Assembly: GCA_945874895.1 (NCBI GenBank)
Contig: CAMCIC010000020.1
Coordinates: forward strand, 1-54,425
DNA length: 54,425 bases
Direction of reading: 5' to 3'
From: Akkermansia muciniphila
GTDB taxonomy: Bacteria > Verrucomicrobiota > Verrucomicrobiia > Verrucomicrobiales > Akkermansiaceae
Shown here: positions 1-7,495 of the stretch, piece after piece
Numbering within the stretch: the stretch's first letter is position 1
How the letters are laid out: the number at the start of each line of letters is the position of its first letter
Program-made: the position numbers and the translations under genes
Notes under the pieces: generated by a model
Told to the model about the DNA's origin: nothing
The model's database searches: none
The model's input: the letters and a program-made list of their open reading frames with translations, nothing else

Positions 1-639
1 ATCAGCGCGGTCGTCCATATCGAAATCACAGCGGGAAGCAACCCTACCCAAAAAGAGGAAAAAAAAGTCGAACTCATCGGCACCGTCCTTTCCAAGGATG
101 GCCTCATCGTCGCTCCGCTGAGCACACTGGACCTTGCCAACGCGATGGACGGACGCATGGTCAACACATCCAGCGGACCCATGAAAATTTCCGCCAAATC
201 AGAAATCAAGGAAGTGAAGATCATTATGCCCGATGGCTCTGAAACCGATGCCAAGGTCGCACTCAAAGACGCGGACTTGGACCTGATTTTTTTGAAACCT
301 GTCAAGCCCGCTGAGAATTTCACTCCGATCGACACCAAAAACGCTGCGCCACTGCAGTTGCTTGATGATGTGATCGTCATAGGCCGCATGAACAAAGAAC
401 TCAACCGCGAACCGATGGTAGTCACCGGAGAAGTCATATCCGTGATCAAAAAGCCACGTCTTTTTGGCAAAATCACTGCATCGGCAACAGGCATGCCAGT
501 CTTCAATCAGGAGGGGAAATTTCTCGGCATCGGCATCAACCGACTGAGCTCGAAAAGCTCGGGCGAGGGCAACGTCACCGGGTCCGCTGTCTTACTCCCT
601 GCAGCCGATATTACAGAGAGCGCTTCGCAGGTGAAATGA
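1..639 (+). CDS. Trypsin-like (HtrA-type) protease-fold protein, 5'-truncated by the window edge
   Basis: The reading frame is open from base 1, so only the C-terminal 212 residues are visible; the first in-frame ATG (145) lies inside the domain and is unlikely to be the true start. The visible part has the late beta-strands of an S1C/HtrA barrel: a 'GTVLSKDGLIVAPLS' strand, and near the end 'PVFNQEGKFLGIGI', which matches the segment following the catalytic serine in HtrA (usually GNSGGP.xNxxGxxxGI). Here the motif reads SATGMP, so the nucleophile serine position (codon 487-489) is Thr and the oxyanion-hole glycines are altered. Catalysis is therefore doubtful, and a binding or scaffold role is possible. 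No PDZ domain follows. The N-terminus, including any signal peptide and the His/Asp residues, is out of view. Confidence 0.7.
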   Translation: MSAVVHIEITAGSNPTQKEEKKVELIGTVLSKDGLIVAPLSTLDLANAMDGRMVNTSSGPMKISAKSEIKEVKIIMPDGSETDAKVALKDADLDLIFLKPVKPAENFTPIDTKNAAPLQLLDDVIVIGRMNKELNREPMVVTGEVISVIKKPRLFGKITASATGMPVFNQEGKFLGIGINRLSSKSSGEGNVTGSAVLLPAADITESASQVK

Positions 640-850
640 TTTTTAATATAACTACAAAAAATGAATCACCCCTCAGAGCTATAGAATTGAGAGATTTTTT
701 GAAGGAAGGCATATTTTTACCCGATGACACAAATTTTGCTCATTTTTCTTGGCAGCGCATTACTCAGGAAAGAGAGTAATGATCGTCAATGACACAAACC
801 TTGCTGCATCTCTAGCTTCCACAAGGCAAACAAACCCAAAACCTACACTC

Positions 851-3800
851 ATGAAACCGCGTCGTCCAAATTTCAGCCGCGTCTCCGACTGCATCCAGTC
901 CTCAATAGCAACTCTCACCATCGCCGTGTGTCTAACTGGCCACATGCATGCCGCCAGCGGAACATGGCTGGCCGCTCCGGTGGATGCCAACTGGAGCAAT
1001 AATTCCAACTGGTCGGCAGCCTTCCCCAGTGCTGTCACTGAGACTGCGACTTTCAGCAATGCCATCACCACCTTTGGAGGCAGCGCCAATCCGATCACCT
1101 TGTCCTCCGCCATCGCCCTGCAGAACATCGCGTTCTCCGGGTCGGCGGGTGCCTACGTAATCGGTGCTCCCGCAGGCACGAATGCCCTCTCTTTCCGCAA
1201 CTCCGCCGGAGGAGGAAACAGCATCAGCATAGCCGCGGCCGTGACCAATCCCCAAGTCATCGCAGCCCCCATCTTGTTCACGGCCCCGTCCTCCACCAAC
1301 GGAGCCTTCACGTTCTCAAACAACTCCACCACCGCCTCCGCCACGCTGAGCTTCACAGGAGCCATCACGGCCAATACCAGCACCACCCGTCCGGGCCGCA
1401 TCCTGCTCAGCGGCTCAAACACCGGTGACAACATCATCAGCTCGAACATCAACTCGCCCAGCTTCTCGCAAGATGTCTCACTGCTTGTGAAGAGCGGCAC
1501 GGGCACCTGGATCCTCTCCGGTAGCAACACATTCAATGGCCTCAGCATGACCAGTGCCACCGCCGGCTCAGGCATCCAGGTGACTGCCGGAATCCTTTCG
1601 GTCCGGAACAACAACGCCCTCGGCTCCAGCGCTACGGCCGGCCAGCTCCAGGTCCGTCTCAATGGCGGCATCCTCGATCTGGCTAACGCCATCACCCTCG
1701 ACAACGGTGTCAATCTCAACCTCAATAACGCTGGAACGATCCGCAGCACGGGGAGCAACACGATCAACTCAAGGGTCACCCTCACAACCGTTGCCGCCTC
1801 GTCAGCCACGCTCTCGACTTCTGCCTCCACTGACGTCCTGACTCTCGGCAACGCCGCCAACGACCTCACCGGTGGAGCCGCTGACACGATCCTCAATGCC
1901 GATGGTCCTGGCACCATCGCGCTCGCCCAAACAAGCAACTACGCCGGCGGCTGGTCGATCAACACCGGCACCCTTCGTCTTGGAAACAACTCAGCCCTTG
2001 GCGCTGCGGCCTCTGTCGGCGTGACCTTCGGACCGTCCTCGACCGCCACCCTCAGGCTCAACGGCTTCAGTCCAACGATTAGCCGACTCTCCACGAACGC
2101 TACGGTGGGCACTCCAGTCATCGAAAACGGCAATTCCGGAACCTCCACACTGACCGTCAACACCTCCGTCGCCAACACCTTCGCCGGAACCCTGAGTGAT
2201 GGCTCTTCCGGCGTTCTCGCCCTCACCAAGAGCGGATCTGGCTCCCTCACTCTCTCTAGCACGAACGGCTATACTGGCAACACCACCATCAGCGCTGGCA
2301 CCCTCTCGGTCAACGGTTCGGCCGCCACATCCGCCGTCGCCGTCAACAGCGGCTCCACCCTCAGCGGCACAGGCACCATCTCCGGCACCGTGACCGTTGC
2401 CTCTACCTCCCGTCTTGCTCCAGGAAACGGGGTCGGCACCCTCACCATGGGCGCCCTCACCCTCTCCAACGGCTCCATCGTCGATTGCGAATTCAAGACC
2501 GAGCCCAGCTCTAACGACCTTGCCGTCGTCACCAACAGCGACGGACTCATCCTCGACGGCGGCGGATTCAACCTCTTCCAAGAAGGAACCACCACCCAGT
2601 TCAGCACTCCGGGCACATACACCCTCATTTCCTACACCGGCACCTCCTCCGTCTCGACCAGCAACCTCTCCGTGCTGAATCCAGATCCCACCAAGAACTA
2701 CTCGTTCACCTCGGATGCCACCAGCGTCAAGCTAACCATCACGGCCTCCGTCATCTCAGATTGGGCCTCGTCGACCGGCGGCGACTGGGCCACCAGCGGC
2801 AACTGGACCGGCGCAGGCGTGCCCAATGCTTCGGGTTCCACCGCCATCTTCGGAAGCACGGCCACCTCGCCTGCGACCATCACCCTGAATGGCGACAAGA
2901 CGGTATCCACACTGGCCTTCGACAACGCCAACGCCTACACGATCGCTCCAGCGACCACTGAAACCCTCTTCCTGGACAACACGGCCAATGCCGGCCAGGC
3001 CCAGATCATCGGCACCTCCGGCAGCCATGTGATCTCCGCTCCCGTCAGCCTCACCAGCAACACTGTCGCCTCGGTTGCCAACTCTGTGGACACGATCAGC
3101 CTCAACGGAATCGTCTCCGGAGCAGGCTCTCTCAGCAAGAGCGGCCCCGGCACCCTCCATCTCGGAGCCGTCAACACCTACAGCGGCGGAACCACGATCG
3201 GCAACGGCACGCTGTCCTTCGCCACCGGTGGTATCAGCACCACGGGGCCGATTTCAATCAGCACCTCCACCCTGCGATGGGCCACCGGAAACACGGATGA
3301 CCTCTCGCTGGCACCGCTCGTCTCCCTGCCTGCGGGAAATGCCATCTTCGACACCAACGGCAACGACGTTGCCTTCACGGCTGGAATTGGCGACAACGGT
3401 GCGGGCAACCTCGTCAAGGCCGGTGCCGGAAAGCTCTCGCTTGCGGCGGGAAACTCTTACGGAGGGACCACGTCCATCGACGCTGGCACTCTATCGATCG
3501 CAGTAGACAGCTCGCTCGGCCCCGTGCCTGGAACGGCCACGCCGGGTGAGATCACCATCGGCAACGCCACCCTCCAGTCCACCGCCAATCTGACGATCGC
3601 CGCCAACCGTGGCATCGCCCTCACCTCCGCCACGTCGGCAATTGATGCCGCATCCGGTAGCACCTTGACCTACAACGGCATCATCGCCGGCAGCGGTAAA
3701 CTGAACCTCACAGGCAACATCAACCTCGGCGGCGCCAACACCCATTCGGGTGGCACCGTCATCAACACCGGTGCTCTGATCAACCTGAGCGGTGCCAATA

Positions 3801-5734
3801 CTTACACGGGTGGCACCGTAATCGAGGCAGGTGCTCTCGTTACACTCAACTCCGGCACAGCCTTGGGCACAGGACAGACAGAACTGCGCGACAGCCAGTT
3901 GACGATCAACGTCGCCTCCACGACTTTCAACAACATTTTCGTAGCAAGCGGAAAAACTGGCACCATTGATGGAGGTGTGCAAATCAGACCTGGCGTTTCT
4001 GGTCTCAGCGGTGGCGGTGATGTCACTTTCCTCACGCGTTCTGGTGGAACTAACTCTGGAACCAACGCCTTCGGATTCAGATTCCAGGGGAGCTACGCCG
4101 GCTTCAATGGTTCCCTGTTTCTCAAGTCAGCTGTGTCCAGCACTGTCAATAGCTTTGTCTTTTTTTTCAATACCGGTGGTTTCTCAGGAGATCTTACCAA
4201 TGCCACCATCATACTAAGCGATAACGCGCGCCTCTGCGGCAACAATAACAGCGCAGGAAACACCGTAAACATCGGAGCACTCGAAGGGGACAATACGACC
4301 TTCCTCGCAGGGGCCGACTACGCTGGCTCCCAGACCTACAATATCGGTGCGAAAAACCTCGATACCACCTTCGATGGACTCATCACCAACGGCAATGCAG
4401 GCAATGCAAACCTGATCAAATCCGGCACTGGCAAACTCACCCTGACCGGAGCAAACACCTACCTCGGCACCACCGCGATTGCCGCGGGAACGCTTGCGAT
4501 CACAAATGAATCTGCCCTGGGGTCAAACACGACTGGCACCACCATCAACGGTGGCGATGTGAACGGAAACCTCGCCCTGAGTGGCAGCTTGGTCCTCACT
4601 GAACCACTCACCCTAGGTGGTCGCCAAGGCTTGAATTTCGAGTCCGCTCACATCGTGAATGTCAGTGGCAATAACCAACTCACCGCCGCTGCCATCACAC
4701 TTGCCACGGGAGGCAATAGCTACAATTTCCAATCCGATGCCGGACTATTGAGCATCTCCGGAAGCTTCATTCCATCGGGCGCGGTCACAGGTGCCCGCTA
4801 TCTCCAATTGTTCGGAGAGGGCAATGGTGAATGGCTCGGCAACATCCAAAATGGAAGCGCTGCCATCTCCCTCAACAAAAATGGAACGGGCACATGGACT
4901 CTATCGGGAGCTCTCAGCTACAGTGGTGATACCACGGTCAATGCAGGAACCCTATCCCTCACATCGACTAGCGAGCTGACTTTGTCCCCCACCACCAACG
5001 GCACCTCCAACAAGGTCTCCGGCACGGGCACGGTTTCTCTGGATGGCAAAATCAACCTCAACCTTGCCGCGGCCAATGTGACCCATGGCAACAGCTGGCT
5101 GCTTGTCGATGTGGCCAACCTCACGGAAACATACGGTTCCAACTTCTCCATCACCGACTTCACCAAGTCCGGCACCGATTGGGTCAAAGTCGATGGGGCG
5201 AACACATGGACCTTTAGCGAGACGACGGGAACCCTATCGCTCTCGGTCTTAACCGATCCTTTCATTCCATGGATCGGCAGTTATTTCCCCGGTGAAAGCA
5301 ATGCCTCGATCATCGGCAAGAACGCGGATCCGGATAACGACGGACTCAATAACCTCGCCGAGTTTGCCCTCAACAGCAACCCATCGAATTCCACTACCAG
5401 CGGGAAAGTCATCGGAAAAGTAGCGACCCTTAGCGGCAATCAAGTCATGACTCTAACACTGCCAGTGCGTGCAGGCGCTACGTTTGCGGATGGTGCAACC
5501 ACTCACGAGGAAATCTCAGGAATCACGGATGGAGTGATCTACCGCATCCAAGGTAGCGCTAACCTATCGGCTTGGACTCTGGACGTTTCCGAAGTCGGAG
5601 CCGGCAGTGATCTCGATGCCATTCAGGCCGGACTACCAACTCTCGATGCCGGATGGATCTATCGCACTTTCCGCACACCAGGCACAGTGTCCAGCGATGC
5701 ATCAAACTTCCTCCGCGTCCAGTTGACCGAATGA
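851..5734 (+). CDS. Autotransporter-associated beta-strand repeat (PATR) exported protein, 1627 aa
   Basis: This is a large, low-complexity, Gly/Ser/Thr/Asn-rich protein made of repeated beta-helix-forming PATR units of the form 'LTKSGSGSLTLSSTNGYTGNTTISAGTL'-like pieces, first clear near residue 200 and dense between about 450 and 1450. The start is set at ATG 851 because the residues after it form a signal peptide (basic MKPRRPN, hydrophobic core, cut near HMHA) and because the other large PATR protein in this window also starts MKP-basic-R-x-N. An upstream ATG at 779, with a purine-rich stretch before it, cannot be excluded. The C-terminal 150 residues carry a 'DPDNDGLNNLAEFALNSNP' block typical of Verrucomicrobiota extracellular proteins. 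No autotransporter beta-barrel is present, so export is probably Sec-dependent with another route across the outer membrane. Function is unknown; a surface adhesin or matrix protein is an inference. Confidence 0.85.
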   Translation: MKPRRPNFSRVSDCIQSSIATLTIAVCLTGHMHAASGTWLAAPVDANWSNNSNWSAAFPSAVTETATFSNAITTFGGSANPITLSSAIALQNIAFSGSAGAYVIGAPAGTNALSFRNSAGGGNSISIAAAVTNPQVIAAPILFTAPSSTNGAFTFSNNSTTASATLSFTGAITANTSTTRPGRILLSGSNTGDNIISSNINSPSFSQDVSLLVKSGTGTWILSGSNTFNGLSMTSATAGSGIQVTAGILSVRNNNALGSSATAGQLQVRLNGGILDLANAITLDNGVNLNLNNAGTIRSTGSNTINSRVTLTTVAASSATLSTSASTDVLTLGNAANDLTGGAADTILNADGPGTIALAQTSNYAGGWSINTGTLRLGNNSALGAAASVGVTFGPSSTATLRLNGFSPTISRLSTNATVGTPVIENGNSGTSTLTVNTSVANTFAGTLSDGSSGVLALTKSGSGSLTLSSTNGYTGNTTISAGTLSVNGSAATSAVAVNSGSTLSGTGTISGTVTVASTSRLAPGNGVGTLTMGALTLSNGSIVDCEFKTEPSSNDLAVVTNSDGLILDGGGFNLFQEGTTTQFSTPGTYTLISYTGTSSVSTSNLSVLNPDPTKNYSFTSDATSVKLTITASVISDWASSTGGDWATSGNWTGAGVPNASGSTAIFGSTATSPATITLNGDKTVSTLAFDNANAYTIAPATTETLFLDNTANAGQAQIIGTSGSHVISAPVSLTSNTVASVANSVDTISLNGIVSGAGSLSKSGPGTLHLGAVNTYSGGTTIGNGTLSFATGGISTTGPISISTSTLRWATGNTDDLSLAPLVSLPAGNAIFDTNGNDVAFTAGIGDNGAGNLVKAGAGKLSLAAGNSYGGTTSIDAGTLSIAVDSSLGPVPGTATPGEITIGNATLQSTANLTIAANRGIALTSATSAIDAASGSTLTYNGIIAGSGKLNLTGNINLGGANTHSGGTVINTGALINLSGANTYTGGTVIEAGALVTLNSGTALGTGQTELRDSQLTINVASTTFNNIFVASGKTGTIDGGVQIRPGVSGLSGGGDVTFLTRSGGTNSGTNAFGFRFQGSYAGFNGSLFLKSAVSSTVNSFVFFFNTGGFSGDLTNATIILSDNARLCGNNNSAGNTVNIGALEGDNTTFLAGADYAGSQTYNIGAKNLDTTFDGLITNGNAGNANLIKSGTGKLTLTGANTYLGTTAIAAGTLAITNESALGSNTTGTTINGGDVNGNLALSGSLVLTEPLTLGGRQGLNFESAHIVNVSGNNQLTAAAITLATGGNSYNFQSDAGLLSISGSFIPSGAVTGARYLQLFGEGNGEWLGNIQNGSAAISLNKNGTGTWTLSGALSYSGDTTVNAGTLSLTSTSELTLSPTTNGTSNKVSGTGTVSLDGKINLNLAAANVTHGNSWLLVDVANLTETYGSNFSITDFTKSGTDWVKVDGANTWTFSETTGTLSLSVLTDPFIPWIGSYFPGESNASIIGKNADPDNDGLNNLAEFALNSNPSNSTTSGKVIGKVATLSGNQVMTLTLPVRAGATFADGATTHEEISGITDGVIYRIQGSANLSAWTLDVSEVGAGSDLDAIQAGLPTLDAGWIYRTFRTPGTVSSDASNFLRVQLTE

Positions 5735-5745
5735 TTGGCACTCGA

Positions 5746-5783
5746 TGGCTCCCGCGATATCCATCGATGAGAGGCGGGAGCCA
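5746..5783. terminator. Stem-loop between convergent genes
   Basis: A perfect 10-bp stem (TGGCTCCCGC / GCGGGAGCCA) with an 18-nt loop lies between the plus-strand PATR gene (ends 5734) and the minus-strand HAD gene (ends 5788). There is no U-tract on either side, so it may be a bidirectional mRNA 3'-end hairpin and not a classical intrinsic terminator. Confidence 0.5.
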
Positions 5784-5787
5784 GCTC

Positions 5788-6453
5788 TTACAGCCATTCT
5801 TCTAGGGACTCGACAACCCAGTCGGCACCGTGTTGGCGCAGGGCATCGATCTGAAAGCAACCGGTTGCGACCGCTAAGCAACGGGCACCCATCGCATGGG
5901 CGCAGGCAATGTCGCGAGGTGTATCGCCAATGATAAGAGTGGATGCAGGAGAGAAGTCGCGGCCATGATGTTGGCTTGCGCGCGACAGGGCTACAGGGCC
6001 TAACAGATTTCGATCTGCGTGATCATCGCCGAATGCTCCGTAGGGAAAATACTCGTGCAGGCCAAAATGCCGCATCTTGATCGCAGCACCTTGCTGAGAA
6101 TTGCCCGTCAACAATCCAGTGGCTATGCCCTGCTTCGCTCCTGCCGAAAGACATTCGCGGACTCCCGGCAAAACGCGACCGCCATAGCGGTTAGATGCGA
6201 GATGTTGTGAGAGAAGTGCGTGGTATTGATCGAAAAATTCCGCCACATCCATGGCTCCGGCATCATGCCCGTAATGAGTCAGCAGATTTCGAATGATGCC
6301 GAGATCCGTGCTACCTGCGAGATCGAGCGTGGGTGCAGGCGCGCCGAAATACTGCTCCGCTGCTGCCGTGATCGCCGCCATGCCGGCACCACCCGTATCC
6401 ACGAGTGTGCCGTCGATGTCGTAGAGCAACAAATCAAAGTGACGGAAATCCAT
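5788..6453 (-). CDS. HAD-superfamily phosphatase, phosphoglycolate-phosphatase-like
   Basis: The 221 residues match the usual length of Gph/PGP-type HAD phosphatases. All four HAD motifs are visible: DIDGT near residue 12 (nucleophile Asp and acid Asp), TGLLTGN (Thr/Ser motif II) near 113, a Lys in 'AIKMRHFGL' (motif III), and IGDTPRD (motif IV acidic pair). The helical cap between motifs I and II is of the C1 type. The ATG overlaps the infC stop codon by one base (TGATG), which suggests translational coupling to IF-3. The substrate cannot be read from sequence; phosphoglycolate or another small phosphate monoester is the family expectation. Confidence 0.88.
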   Translation of the reverse strand: MDFRHFDLLLYDIDGTLVDTGGAGMAAITAAAEQYFGAPAPTLDLAGSTDLGIIRNLLTHYGHDAGAMDVAEFFDQYHALLSQHLASNRYGGRVLPGVRECLSAGAKQGIATGLLTGNSQQGAAIKMRHFGLHEYFPYGAFGDDHADRNLLGPVALSRASQHHGRDFSPASTLIIGDTPRDIACAHAMGARCLAVATGCFQIDALRQHGADWVVESLEEWL

Positions 6454-7151
6454 CAGTCCTGCTGCTCGTCGTGTTCCTCATCGGCATGATCACCGTCTTC
6501 GTGATCATCCTCATCGAACTCATCCTCGTCTTCGTCTTCGTGATCATCCTCCTCCAGCAATTCACCGTGGAAGAGGTGGAACTTGCGCTTGCGTTGCCCC
6601 TGCGGCAGTGGAGAAAGAGTCATGGCAATGACGCGACCTCCGAGACGCGGTGCTTGATCGACGTTTGACATGGTTTTCAAATCCTCGATGATGCGCTGCA
6701 TCGCCACAAATCCGAGATCCTTGTGGGCATTTTCGCGTCCTTTGAACTGGATGACTACGCGCACCTTGTGACCCGTATCGAGGAATCCTTCGACCCGTCC
6801 CATCTTAATGTTGTAATCGTGTTGACCGGTTCCCACCCGCAACTTGATTTCCTTCATCCTCGTGGCGGACTTGGATTTTTGTTTTTTCAACTTCGCCTGC
6901 TCATACTTGAACTTGCCGTAGTCGATGATCTTGCAGACAGGCGGATCCGCTTGTGCAGCGATCTCGACCAAATCCAGGCCCTGAGACTGAGCCTTCAGAA
7001 GTGCGTCGCGCACGGTCATCACTCCCAGCTGCTGTCCATCAGATCCGACAACACGGATTTTGGGAGCACGAATGCGGTCGTTGACGCGGGTTTGATCGCG
7101 GTTGCCCATGCGACCGCCCTTCGATTGATTGTTTTTCGTTTGTTTGCTTAT
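6453..7151 (-). CDS. infC: Translation initiation factor IF-3 with an AUA start and an acidic C-terminal tail
   Basis: IF-3 binds the 30S subunit, keeps subunits apart and checks start-codon and initiator-tRNA pairing. The N-domain (TRVNDRIRAPKIRVV...), linker helix and C-domain (MKEIKLRVGTGQHDY, KGRENAH) are all recognisable. I place the start at the ATA codon 7151-7149: a GGAGG Shine-Dalgarno lies 9 nt upstream, an in-frame TGA lies just before that, and no ATG or GTG occurs in between. The first ATG (7109) is 14 codons downstream with no ribosome-binding site. Rare IF-3-discriminated start codons are the known basis of infC autoregulation. The C-terminus carries about 35 extra residues, almost all Asp/Glu/His, not found in the standard 180-residue protein. 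The gene is not next to rpmI/rplT here. Expected length from ATA is 232 aa. Confidence 0.92.
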   Translation of the reverse strand: MSKQTKNNQSKGGRMGNRDQTRVNDRIRAPKIRVVGSDGQQLGVMTVRDALLKAQSQGLDLVEIAAQADPPVCKIIDYGKFKYEQAKLKKQKSKSATRMKEIKLRVGTGQHDYNIKMGRVEGFLDTGHKVRVVIQFKGRENAHKDLGFVAMQRIIEDLKTMSNVDQAPRLGGRVIAMTLSPLPQGQRKRKFHLFHGELLEEDDHEDEDEDEFDEDDHEDGDHADEEHDEQQD

Positions 7152-7495
7152 GGCGTTAGTCCTCCGGTGGGTTCATGCTGCGCCCCGATTCGATTTCCCA
7201 CGAGGGGAGAGATCCACTCTAAGGCGAGAGTGATGCGATGATGATTCCGTCCGAGCAAGTTCATGATCTAAAAGACATGGCTGCGGGTTGCCCGACTTGC
7301 GGGACAACCGTGGAGTTGGAGTTGTAATACGGAATGACGATCATCAAAAAAATTGGCTTCAAAAACGTGCCGTGCTTCGCATTGCATGCTGGGCTCGCTC
7401 CAACGGATAGCGACGAAGTGCTGACAGAGCAAGCGAAAAACATCCAGAATCGGCAAAAAACCCCTATTTCTCCATCGAATCGCACCCGCCATGAT
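7152..7495. other. Intergenic region between uvrD 3' end and infC 5' end
   Basis: This stretch of about 340 bases has no gene I can support. It should contain the infC promoter and leader and the end of the uvrD transcript. The one clear structure is a 9-bp stem with one bulged base (GGTTGCCCG, 7287-7295, against CGGG-A-CAACC, 7301-7310) with a 5-nt loop. It has no U-tract, so its role as terminator or leader hairpin is open. Short open frames here do not look like proteins. Confidence 0.5.
7161..7165 (-). promoter_or_regulatory. Shine-Dalgarno that decides the infC start
   Basis: On the minus strand this reads GGAGG and is followed after 9 nt by ATA, in frame with infC. An in-frame TGA lies 6 codons upstream of the SD end, so the only start codon in reach of this site is ATA at 7151-7149. 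Confidence 0.7.

Noticed and set aside
687-717. Sigma-70-like promoter (TTGAGA ... TATTTT) before the first PATR gene
   Set aside because: The spacer is 19 nt and the match is weak, so it is not listed as a feature.
749-850. TTG-initiated N-terminal extension of the first PATR protein
   Set aside because: The extension puts 34 non-hydrophobic residues before a good signal peptide, and the second PATR protein starts at the equivalent MKP motif. ATG 779 remains a weak alternative.
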